Source: a virus. Taken from it: a stretch of 25,906 nt of DNA. Below the pieces are notes generated by a model that ran no database searches, was not told the origin of the DNA, and saw only the letters and a program-made list of their open reading frames with translations. The stretch is taken from IMG/VR virus record IMGVR_UViG_3300034198_001262, positions 1 to 25,906 of that record; one strand, written 5' to 3'. The translations under genes and the position numbers were made by a program. Shown in pieces: positions 5,568 to 11,631 of the stretch; the first letter of the stretch is position 1, and every line of letters starts with the position of its first letter.

Positions 5568-6995
5568 TTAGATTGTTGCTGTTGGTGTTTGACCTGAATA
5601 AGCAGATATAGTAAATGGATATGTAGTATTATTATATACAGCATATGGCCTCATATAACTGGTAGTTGATACTGGAGTTGCACTACTGTTGTTTAGTGTA
5701 AGGCTATGAAATCCACCATTACTATCAACTGCAGGTACAGAACCTATATAATTTCCTGGTGAGTTGTTTCCGACATAAGAGTTATAGTTTGTCCAACCAG
5801 AACCTGCAATATAAGAATAAATTGTAGGAAAAGACGACGGGTTAACTCCATATACATGAATATAGTTTCCAGCAGAATTGTCAAATTGCACAAATGTATT
5901 AATAGTAAGACCGCTAGAATAATTTGTCCAAGTTGTTAAATTAGTTGAATATGTTAAAGTATTAGTACTAGCACCATCATAGAACAATGCATAGTATATA
6001 CCTTTGCAATAAGTTGCACCTCTAAATATTGATGTTCCGCTGGCACCTGATGCTACAGTTGACCATGAAACACAGTTAGTTGAATATGTAATATTACCAG
6101 AGTTATCTCCAGCGATAAAATATCCATTATGAAAACAAAGACTATTTTGAAAAGAACTGCTAGCAGCAGCACTTATTGTTGCCGATGTACTCCATGTTGT
6201 AGCATTTGTTGATGTTAAAATTGCAGTAGTGCTAGAACTGCGCATTGCAAATATACCATTTCCATACACAAGAGAATTAGAAGGAAATGCTGATCCATAT
6301 GTTGCTGCAGTGCTCCATGTTGTAGCATTTGTTGAGTAAGCAACTACGTTAGTTGTAGAACCAACAACGTATAATCCATTTCCATATGCAGCAGAACTAA
6401 GGTTTAACCAATTTGTTGCACCTGTTACAGTTGCTGTTGACCAAGTGCTGACTGCTCCATTAGAATCAGTTGCAGTTGATGTATATATCCTAGTGTTATT
6501 AAGAGTACCACTTCCACCTGCAATAACTTTTCCATTTAGATATGCAATACCAGCCATAGTAACAGTAGTTGTACCAGTAACTGGACCATCATATGCTACA
6601 TAATTAGTATAAGTATCACCAACAGTACCATTAATATTATATGTAAGCATAGCACTTGGTGTGTATGGAATTGAAACGCCTATTAATGTATTACCAATAG
6701 TGTTAGTAGTATAAAATGGTTGTACATATGCTTTAGATGTAGTATTACTAAAAGCAGTTGCAGTTGTTTGAGCATAAAGATAGGCTTGTACAAGGTTAGA
6801 TATAGAAGTAGTACCATTACTTGTAACAGAATTATATACAAAGTAATTTGGACCTGTAGTTGAAAGAGTTGTTGGAACAGGAAGTGCTGTTTGATATGCA
6901 TTCAATGAAACATAAGTTGTGTGCAAACCACTAGACTGGAATGGAAGTGTACCACCAGAAGATGCAGTAGATGAGGGGAATGTATTAACTGCCAT
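5568..6995 (-). CDS. Asn/Ser/Thr-rich propeller-like fibre or receptor-binding protein
   Basis: This 475-residue protein is very rich in Thr, Ser, Asn and Tyr and poor in charged residues. Its central part (about 150-360) repeats a unit of roughly 40-45 residues: a Y(G/C/H)NG(L/I/Y) strand, then YSTN..(T/S)WST. Copies of the latter lie near 183, 220, 260, 304 and 349. Such repeats suggest blades of a beta-propeller, as in Kelch- or BNR-like surface proteins. A GxxxGxxxY-rich C-terminus follows. Together with the two preceding appendage genes it probably forms fibres that touch the host. ATG at 6995 overlaps the previous stop (TAATG), with GGAAGTGAG upstream as ribosome binding site. The low-complexity composition limits family assignment. 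Confidence 0.65.
   Translation of the reverse strand: MAVNTFPSSTASSGGTLPFQSSGLHTTYVSLNAYQTALPVPTTLSTTGPNYFVYNSVTSNGTTSISNLVQAYLYAQTTATAFSNTTSKAYVQPFYTTNTIGNTLIGVSIPYTPSAMLTYNINGTVGDTYTNYVAYDGPVTGTTTVTMAGIAYLNGKVIAGGSGTLNNTRIYTSTATDSNGAVSTWSTATVTGATNWLNLSSAAYGNGLYVVGSTTNVVAYSTNATTWSTAATYGSAFPSNSLVYGNGIFAMRSSSTTAILTSTNATTWSTSATISAAASSSFQNSLCFHNGYFIAGDNSGNITYSTNCVSWSTVASGASGTSIFRGATYCKGIYYALFYDGASTNTLTYSTNLTTWTNYSSGLTINTFVQFDNSAGNYIHVYGVNPSSFPTIYSYIAGSGWTNYNSYVGNNSPGNYIGSVPAVDSNGGFHSLTLNNSSATPVSTTSYMRPYAVYNNTTYPFTISAYSGQTPTATI
6190..6335 (-). repeat. Direct DNA repeat inside the propeller-like fibre gene
   Basis: A 23-base segment beginning CTCCATGTTGTAGCATT occurs identically at 6190-6212 and 6313-6335. 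The spacing is exactly 123 bases, or 41 codons. It encodes the STNATTWST part of two adjacent blades. Identity at DNA level suggests recent duplication or recombination between blades, rather than only conserved protein sequence. Confidence 0.75.
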
Positions 6996-7327
6996 TATGA
7001 TAACTCACTTCCGAAGGCTTGGAATGATAGGGCATTTGCTGTACCAGAAGTAATTTTAATAACATCTGTTGCTGCTAATGTAATACCTAATGTAAAGGTA
7101 GCAACAGAGTTAGCAGCGATTGTTACGGTCTTAAGAAATGAATTTAAGTTAGCAGATGCTGCACCAGCAACACAGATATTTACATTTGCTGTGGCAGCAG
7201 TAGATGTTATGTTACTGATTGTCAAAGTTGACACGATTGTTGATGTAGAAGCAGGTACCGTATATAGGGTTGCTTCGGATGTTGTTGTTGGTGCTGCTTG
7301 TGCCAACACCTTATATACTGTTGCCAT
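6995..7327 (-). CDS. Small beta-rich virion/appendage protein
   Basis: This 110-residue protein is built of short beta strands: an LYTVPASTSTIVSTLTISNIT segment (residues 21-41), VNICVAG, then TIAANSVATFTLGITLAATDVIKIT and a C-terminal FQAFGSE. The pattern LYTVPA...V(S/T)TL.I.N...GI.LAATDVI.........FGSE recurs in small phage structural proteins encoded near fibres and usually left as hypothetical. The predicted fold is a beta sandwich. ATG at 7327 follows a GGGAG-type ribosome binding site. It sits between a fibre-like protein and the propeller-like protein, so a fibre base or cap role is likely but inferred. Confidence 0.65.
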   Translation of the reverse strand: MATVYKVLAQAAPTTTSEATLYTVPASTSTIVSTLTISNITSTAATANVNICVAGAASANLNSFLKTVTIAANSVATFTLGITLAATDVIKITSGTANALSFQAFGSELS

Positions 7328-7330
7328 TTA

Positions 7331-7936
7331 TTATGCTCCCATGAGTAGAAACGGGCTGATAACTGCAGGTCCGTTTAGTATTGTATTTGAGTTGTAATCG
7401 ATTGTTTTATTTGTTAATGTTTGAGTTGCACTTGCTGCTGCGCTTCCAACTGTTGCCCACTTTACACCAGATGTTAAAGATGAATCAGCAACTAATGTAT
7501 ATCCATCAGTTCCAACTGCTTGACGTGTTGACGTTGCTACACCAGTACCAACAATTAAATCACCTTTGGCTTGGATATCAGATTTAGCAACTGCTGCATT
7601 AGCAGTAGCAACACCTGCTGTATAGAAGTTTAGATCATCAGATGTTAATACGTGCTTAACTGGTGCACTGCCAGAGTGTGCAATTGCTGATGTTCCTGCT
7701 TGTCCACGAATAATTGTAAGAGTATCACTTGATATACCAGTAACAAATACTACTTCTTCACTAACTGTATCTGGGTCTAAAACGATAGTAAATCTATCTA
7801 CGTTACCAGCAGTCAATGTCACACCACCCATAAGGGCTGGACCAGTTCCTGATGCAACTGTCATTGATGTTGCTGTATTTGAGATACCGACAGATAGCGT
7901 AGTGGCAACGCTAGTACTGGAGTATTTTCTTGTCAT
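7331..7936 (-). CDS. Tail-fibre-like protein
   Basis: This 201-residue protein has an N-terminal half that resembles fibre attachment domains: ATTLSVGISNTATSMTVASG, then DRFTIVLDPDTVSEEVVFVTGIS, and an IRGQAGTSAIAHSGSAPVKH segment. The C-terminal half has AKGDLIVGTGVATSTRQAVGTDGYTLVADS and ATQTLTNKTIDYNSNTI (about 170-186), a segment seen repeatedly in phage tail-fibre shafts. No enzymatic domain is visible. ATG at 7936 is preceded by AAGGATAACC. It lies directly downstream of the head-tail adaptor, as expected for a fibre or tail appendage. Confidence 0.7.
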   Translation of the reverse strand: MTRKYSSTSVATTLSVGISNTATSMTVASGTGPALMGGVTLTAGNVDRFTIVLDPDTVSEEVVFVTGISSDTLTIIRGQAGTSAIAHSGSAPVKHVLTSDDLNFYTAGVATANAAVAKSDIQAKGDLIVGTGVATSTRQAVGTDGYTLVADSSLTSGVKWATVGSAAASATQTLTNKTIDYNSNTILNGPAVISPFLLMGA

Positions 7937-7945
7937 TGGTTATCC

Positions 7946-8842
7946 TTAGTGTGTATAGTGTGGACGGATTGGGTACTTACCATTTAGACGTCCTGATTCT
8001 TCCTTCAAGCGTTGTTGGAAGAGAGCATAGACATACTTAGAAATAGATGCACCTGCAGATGAAGGTATCTTTGTATCTGCTTGGTCTGCCTGAGCAGATG
8101 TTAAGTTAAGTCGTCCCGAATCTACGAATGCTAGCAAACGTGCACAAGCACCAAGAATGATTACATCTCTAGATGATTCTTCCAGTCCAGTCACGGTAGT
8201 GAATACATCAGTGTCACTGGCAAGAGCAGTTGGTGTCTTGCGATACCACACCTGAACAGTACGACCAGGGGTAATCGAATCGCCAATTACAATTGCTGCA
8301 TTAGAACCAAAAGAAGTTGCATTGGCCATCTGGTCTAAACGCCAGCGATTAACCATTGCCCATTCTTTTGTTGGCCCAATAGTTTCCCATGAGACCTGCA
8401 TCACATCTTCACATGCAGTTGGTAATCCATATGAATTCTGTGCTGGGTTGAAAGTAAATGTTGTAGAATCCATTGACCACAAACTAGGAAATACTGAGTT
8501 AATAGTGTCATTGATTGCTTGCTTAATCATTACACGTGGAAATGCTGGAGCAAGTGTAACCTGTGAATATTGAGTGTGAGTCGCTGGATCAGTATTCTGA
8601 TATCCACGACCAAAGCCAGGGATTACATTAAGAGTATTAGATGCCTTATCATAGGAGTCAATCCAGATAAGTTCATTATCAATTTCAACAATACCTTTAG
8701 CAAGGTTATTAGAAGAACCAATTTGAATGGCTGTATCAGTCAATCCGACAGCATTTATTGTATAGGTAACACGATCTTGACGAAGAGTGTAGCCTGCTAA
8801 CTTGCTCTTTACTTCGTCAACCATATCTGTTAAGGTTGCCAT
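7946..8842 (-). CDS. Head-tail adaptor (tail-tubular gp11-like)
   Basis: In this 298-residue protein an N-terminal helix (MATLTDMVDEVKSKLAGY) is followed by a beta-rich insertion. It includes AKGIVEIDNELIWIDSYDKASNTLNVIPGFGRGYQNTDPATH, a segment found in phage adaptor proteins. The protein then alternates helices and strands (PRVMIKQAINDTINSVFPSLW; VMQVSWETIGPTKEW) and ends in a helical part with ARLLAFVDSGRLNL and KYVYALFQQRLKEESGR. This combination fits the ring that joins portal to tail nozzle in short-tailed phages. ATG at 8842 has the ribosome binding site AGGAG. The assignment rests on pattern recognition, not on a single diagnostic motif. Confidence 0.6.
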   Translation of the reverse strand: MATLTDMVDEVKSKLAGYTLRQDRVTYTINAVGLTDTAIQIGSSNNLAKGIVEIDNELIWIDSYDKASNTLNVIPGFGRGYQNTDPATHTQYSQVTLAPAFPRVMIKQAINDTINSVFPSLWSMDSTTFTFNPAQNSYGLPTACEDVMQVSWETIGPTKEWAMVNRWRLDQMANATSFGSNAAIVIGDSITPGRTVQVWYRKTPTALASDTDVFTTVTGLEESSRDVIILGACARLLAFVDSGRLNLTSAQADQADTKIPSSAGASISKYVYALFQQRLKEESGRLNGKYPIRPHYTH

Positions 8843-8859
8843 TTATTCTCCTATGTTAG

Positions 8860-9132
8860 TTAAATACTTCTTAAACGCAAAGCAGCAGGGGCTGCAAGTC
8901 CAGTAGTTCCACCAAGTGCGTTACACACTGCATCAAGATCTTTCCACAATGATGGGTTGGTAACACCATTCTTGACATTCAATGCACCATTGACACTTAA
9001 GCCAGTTGTTGCAGCCCACTTATTGGCTGCTCCTTGAGCATCAAGATATGCTGTGATAACAGGATAAGTCCCACCATTTGCAAGTCTATTTAACTCTGCA
9101 GTTAGCGAACTACCAGGATTGCCTATAGCCAT
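8860..9132 (-). CDS. Small uncharacterised virion-block protein
   Basis: This 90-residue protein (MAIGNPGSSLTAELNRLANGG...TGLAAPAALRLRSI) is mostly helical, with a central WAATTGLSVNGALNVKNG and a C-terminal Ala/Leu-rich helix. ATG at 9132 follows AAAGG. It sits 17 bases upstream of the head-tail adaptor gene. Similar short Ala-rich proteins recur next to adaptors in environmental phages, but no function can be assigned. Confidence 0.6.
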   Translation of the reverse strand: MAIGNPGSSLTAELNRLANGGTYPVITAYLDAQGAANKWAATTGLSVNGALNVKNGVTNPSLWKDLDAVCNALGGTTGLAAPAALRLRSI

Positions 9133-9144
9133 TTGTCAACCTTT

Positions 9145-9873
9145 CTAGGGTTTAATTAAACCTTGCTTTGGAAGAATAAGATTTGATTCTTTCTTGGCTT
9201 GGTTGCCTCCGAAGAATGCTTTATAGTAATGCTCATCGAATGAGAATCGTTTCATATGAGGAACGGTTGCCCCTGTATGGCACCATACTGGAACATTAGC
9301 CTTATCACATAAAGCAAAGAAGTAGATATCCTCACCCATGAATTGCTTACCAGTTCCTATCTCCATAAAGAATGGAGCATCTGGTATTGCATCATTGATA
9401 CGTTCTACTATGCTACGGTGCATAAGAACAAATCCCATTCCTGCTGCACCTATTTGAATAAACTTATTTTCTGGCATAGGGTGAATCCGCTTAATGCCAA
9501 CTGCATTTTCTGATTCTGCAAACTCATAAATAGTTGGCATAGGAATCATTAATGGTTCTTCTGGTGTGTCCGTTGTGAAGTACACACCTGTAACTATTGG
9601 ACGCTCTTTAGCATCTTTGTTGTCCCACAATAGTTTGAATTTCTCTGGAGAGATTACTACATCGGAGTCAACCCAGAGTAGCCAATCAGAGGTGTTATTT
9701 TCATACCAGTAACGGATAACCTTCTCACGCTGGCGAGCAATCTGATTGCCCTGACTCCGTAGAGATGTTGTAAATTCGATGCCAGACTTAAGAAGAACGT
9801 CAGTAACGCCTTGCATAAACTTGCCATCAACATTGCCGTTATCGCACCAGGCGATAGATACTGTCTCTTGCAT
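9145..9873 (-). CDS. GT-A-fold glycosyltransferase-like protein (first of two)
   Basis: This 242-residue protein has the hallmarks of family-2-type glycosyltransferases. TSLRSQGNQIARQREKVIRYW (residues 36-56) contains the R.QIA..R nucleotide-binding helix. WLLWVDSDVV has the metal-binding D69-S70-D71. IGAAGMGFVLMHRSIVERI (141-159) precedes GED (180-182) and a final His206 (VPHMKR). It should transfer a sugar from a nucleotide donor; the acceptor is unknown. I prefer the ATG at 9873, which has GGGGGA upstream, to the ATG at 9885, which has no ribosome binding site. It lies between the tiny basic proteins and the adaptor, unlike classical DNA-modifying glucosyltransferases, which are early genes, so virion decoration is plausible. 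Confidence 0.8.
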   Translation of the reverse strand: MQETVSIAWCDNGNVDGKFMQGVTDVLLKSGIEFTTSLRSQGNQIARQREKVIRYWYENNTSDWLLWVDSDVVISPEKFKLLWDNKDAKERPIVTGVYFTTDTPEEPLMIPMPTIYEFAESENAVGIKRIHPMPENKFIQIGAAGMGFVLMHRSIVERINDAIPDAPFFMEIGTGKQFMGEDIYFFALCDKANVPVWCHTGATVPHMKRFSFDEHYYKAFFGGNQAKKESNLILPKQGLIKP

Positions 9874-9894
9874 TGTGTCCCCCATTGTTTTGAA

Positions 9895-10053
9895 TTACTT
9901 AATTACTGGCTTGCCGTAATTGATTTGCTGTAGTGCAGCGAAAGCAGGTGACTCTTTCATTTTGTGAATAGGAGTTACCTTAGTTTTATCTGCTGCAGTT
10001 GTGCGAGTTGATACTTTTTTGTTTGCTGTTACTGTTAGTCCTGTTGATTTCAT
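9895..10053 (-). CDS. Tiny basic protein
   Basis: This 52-residue Lys/Thr-rich protein begins MKSTGLTVTANKKVSTRTTA and ends LQQINYGKPVIK. The open frame continues upstream, but ATG at 10053 is the right start because it follows AAGAAAGGTAAC and the upstream part overlaps the DUF6321-like gene. No family was recognised. It is the last of five consecutive very small basic proteins. Confidence 0.6.
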   Translation of the reverse strand: MKSTGLTVTANKKVSTRTTAADKTKVTPIHKMKESPAFAALQQINYGKPVIK

Positions 10054-10081
10054 TTTGTTACCTTTCTTGTTATCAGTTGAT

Positions 10082-10339
10082 TTACCATTTGACTTTATCA
10101 GCCCAATACGCTGCTGACATTTTTCCTTTTGCGATATTCTTAGCATGTCTTGCCTTGAATGCTTTATTACGGGCTGATCCATCTGGAGAACCAGATACAC
10201 CCTGTTGACCAAAATGAATAGTCTTAATCTTATCACCCTCTTTGGCCACAACAACGTGTGACTTCGTAGGGTGATTAGGTGTGCGCTTGGGCTTATTAAA
10301 GCCTGATACGCCTGCTCGCTTTAGTCTTGGGTCATTCAC
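10082..10339 (-). CDS. DUF6321-like small basic protein
   Basis: This 85-residue, strongly basic protein has a highly characteristic sequence: DPRLKRAGVSGFNKPKRTP, then SHVVVAKEGDKIKTIHFGQQG, and AFKARHAKNIAKGKMSAAYWADKVKW. I recognise this as the DUF6321-type protein found in many environmental phages, function unknown. It starts at GTG 10339, overlapping the TGA of the preceding DUF6496-like gene by two bases. An ATG at 10335 is in another frame and gives only four codons. It belongs to a chain of coupled tiny genes between the capsid block and the first glycosyltransferase. Confidence 0.75.
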   Translation of the reverse strand: MNDPRLKRAGVSGFNKPKRTPNHPTKSHVVVAKEGDKIKTIHFGQQGVSGSPDGSARNKAFKARHAKNIAKGKMSAAYWADKVKW

Positions 10340-10494
10340 TTCTTCTTTGCCTTCTTGGCCTCAGAGAGTGCGATAGCAATTGCTTGCTTTGGATTCTTTA
10401 CTACTTTACCACCCTTACCAGAGTGTAGCGTTCCTGCTTTGAATTCGTGCATAACTTTCTGCACTTTCTTCTGACCTTTGGCTACTTTTTTCAT
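10336..10494 (-). CDS. DUF6496-like small basic protein
   Basis: This 52-residue protein starts at ATG 10494 and ends with TGA at 10336. Its core, KVMHEFKAGTLHSGKGGKVV followed by KNPKQAIAIALSEAKKAKKK, matches the DUF6496 pattern known from phages and some bacteria, function unknown. The high Lys content and the single C-terminal helix suggest nucleic-acid or acidic-protein binding. It overlaps its upstream neighbour by ATGA and its downstream neighbour by GTGA, so it is firmly part of the operon. Confidence 0.78.
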   Translation of the reverse strand: MKKVAKGQKKVQKVMHEFKAGTLHSGKGGKVVKNPKQAIAIALSEAKKAKKK

Positions 10495-10688
10495 TGTGAC
10501 CCACGTCCATTATTCCAACCTGGAATCTGAGTTGGATCATAGTTATACTTTTGCATTAACTTATTATATGCTGCATCTGCTGGAGTCATAGGCTTCTTCG
10601 GCGCAGGACGCTTTGTTATATTAGCAGCATTAATAACTTGGGTAACCGTCTTAGAAGTTGCCTTAGGTGTTGGCTTCTTAGTTGGCAT
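10491..10688 (-). CDS. Small Lys/Pro-rich protein
   Basis: This is a 65-residue protein. The first 35 residues are Lys/Pro/Thr-rich and probably disordered (MPTKKPTPKATSKTVTQVIN...RPAPKKP). The rest forms a short helix (TPADAAYNKLMQKYNYD) and ends in PGWNNGRGSQ. ATG at 10688 lies one base after the previous stop, and the stop overlaps the next gene (ATGA). No family was recognised. As one of five consecutive tiny basic proteins it may be a minor virion component. Confidence 0.62.
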   Translation of the reverse strand: MPTKKPTPKATSKTVTQVINAANITKRPAPKKPMTPADAAYNKLMQKYNYDPTQIPGWNNGRGSQ

Positions 10689-10689
10689 A

Positions 10690-10857
10690 TTACTTCTTCT
10701 TTCCCATTTTCTTTGGAGCAGACTTCTTAGCAGACTTCTTGACCATGTCTTTAATATTCATCTTCTTTTCCATAGCCATCATCTTTGAGCCTTCGCCCTT
10801 TTCGTGCATCTTCATTGCACCCTTAGATCCGTACATTTCCATTTTCATTTTAGCCAT
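10690..10857 (-). CDS. Tiny Lys/Met-rich protein
   Basis: This 55-residue protein has 18 Lys and 12 Met, with almost no aromatic or large aliphatic residues. It begins MAKMKMEMYGSKGAMKMHEK and ends KKSAKKSAPKKMGKKK. ATG at 10857 lies one base after the stop of the Cys-rich gene, and TAA is one base before the next ATG, so it is embedded in the operon and likely translated. The composition resembles small histone-like tails. A nucleic-acid-binding or packaged-protein role is speculation. Similar M/K-rich short proteins beside capsid genes occur in other environmental phages. Confidence 0.62.
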   Translation of the reverse strand: MAKMKMEMYGSKGAMKMHEKGEGSKMMAMEKKMNIKDMVKKSAKKSAPKKMGKKK

Positions 10858-10858
10858 A

Positions 10859-11284
10859 TTACATTCCCACTTCCTTCATAACTTGCGCGGTTTTTTTATC
10901 TATGTTACTTGCTCTAGGCATTTTTTCTGAGTTATATGCTTTGCCCATATTTTCAGAAGCGGTATATGCAGCCTCAACATGTGCTCTACTTGTGCCACCA
11001 GGTTGCATCCCTTGTGCTCTTGCATCTTTATATGCAGCAAGTTCGCTAGTCCATTTCTTGTCTGGAATATCCCTTGTTGCATCTCCTGCATTTAGTTGTA
11101 GTCCCTTGGCTTTGCAACCAAAGCAGTCTTCATCACACATCGTATGGTCAATTGATATATCTTCATATTCAAATGGCTTCTCTGATGTTTCATCGCATAG
11201 TACGCAACCCCATCGAGTTGCTTCAAAGTTATGTTCAGGAGTGAAGCCCCAATCAAGAACCTTGCTAATATGTTGGTGTCCCAT
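10859..11284 (-). CDS. Cys-rich, probably Zn-binding protein
   Basis: This 141-residue protein carries Cys27-x2-Cys30 (WGCVLCDE), His47-x2-Cys50 (DHTMCDEDC) and Cys54-x2-Cys57 (CFGCK), enough for one or two zinc sites in the N-terminal half. The first 20 residues contain several His (GHQHISKV.., PEHNFEATRWGC). The C-terminal half is helical and lacks Cys: WTSELAAYKDARAQGMQPGG, then RAHVEAAYTASENMGKAYN. ATG at 11284 follows a GGGA ribosome binding site. The protein lies between the capsid block and the tiny basic genes. Its function is unknown; a DNA- or RNA-binding virion protein is possible. Confidence 0.65.
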   Translation of the reverse strand: MGHQHISKVLDWGFTPEHNFEATRWGCVLCDETSEKPFEYEDISIDHTMCDEDCFGCKAKGLQLNAGDATRDIPDKKWTSELAAYKDARAQGMQPGGTSRAHVEAAYTASENMGKAYNSEKMPRASNIDKKTAQVMKEVGM

Positions 11285-11292
11285 GTTGTCCC

Positions 11293-11565
11293 TTACTCTA
11301 CTGTGAAGTTTGTTTCCGTAACTCCTACATTGCCAGCAATTAATGCTGCTTTAGTAGCCTCACTGATTCCTGTATGAATATGCCCACCTCGGTATAATTC
11401 TTGATATACCTGTGTTCCATCATCAACTAAGTAGCGAGCCTGTTGATATACTCCACCAGTTTTAATGATAGTTATTCCTTTGCGCAATTTAGCAAAGTAA
11501 AACAAACGATGTCTTCCAGATGGACCTTCTAGTACATATGGTGTTGTAAATTTATACGTTGCCAT
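11293..11565 (-). CDS. Small protein downstream of the capsid gene
   Basis: This 90-residue protein is predicted to be mainly beta: YKFTTPYVLEGPSGRHRLFYFAKLR, then ITIIKTGGVYQQARYLVDDG, and a helix ISEATKAALIAGNVG. The start ATG 11565 is set by AAGGAG directly upstream; the open frame extends further but crosses the hairpin at 11592-11613. Its place right after the major capsid protein fits a head-decoration or head-completion protein, but no family was recognised. Confidence 0.62.
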   Translation of the reverse strand: MATYKFTTPYVLEGPSGRHRLFYFAKLRKGITIIKTGGVYQQARYLVDDGTQVYQELYRGGHIHTGISEATKAALIAGNVGVTETNFTVE

Positions 11566-11591
11566 TTTTCTCCTTAGTGGACTTACTGATA

Positions 11592-11613
11592 GACAGGGAC
11601 CGAAGCCCCTGCC
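11592..11613 (-). promoter_or_regulatory. UUCG-capped hairpin after the major capsid gene
   Basis: On the minus strand GGCAGGGGC and GTCCCTGTC form a 9-bp stem (including two G-U pairs) closed by a C(UUCG)G tetraloop, one of the most stable RNA loops. It starts 18 bases beyond the capsid stop and ends 26 bases before the next start. No clear T run follows, so it may be a partial terminator or a 3' stabiliser that raises the level of capsid mRNA relative to downstream genes. Confidence 0.7.
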
Positions 11614-11631
11614 CACCCGTCAATCAACTGA

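Noticed and set aside
5568-6995. CRISPR-like repeat array in the propeller gene
   Set aside because: The repeats lie in frame within a coding region, differ between units, and have no spacers of uniform length; they are protein blade repeats.
9145-9885. Start at ATG 9885 for the first glycosyltransferase
   Set aside because: There is no ribosome binding site before it, and the GGGGGA inside this stretch serves ATG 9873.
9895-10254. Longer 119-codon version of the tiny basic gene at 9895
   Set aside because: The extra N-terminal part overlaps the DUF6321-like gene and has no ribosome binding site. ATG 10053 follows AAGAAAGG.
11293-11616. Extended 107-codon version of the gene after the capsid
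   Set aside because: The extension runs through the stable hairpin; AAGGAG directly precedes ATG 11565.
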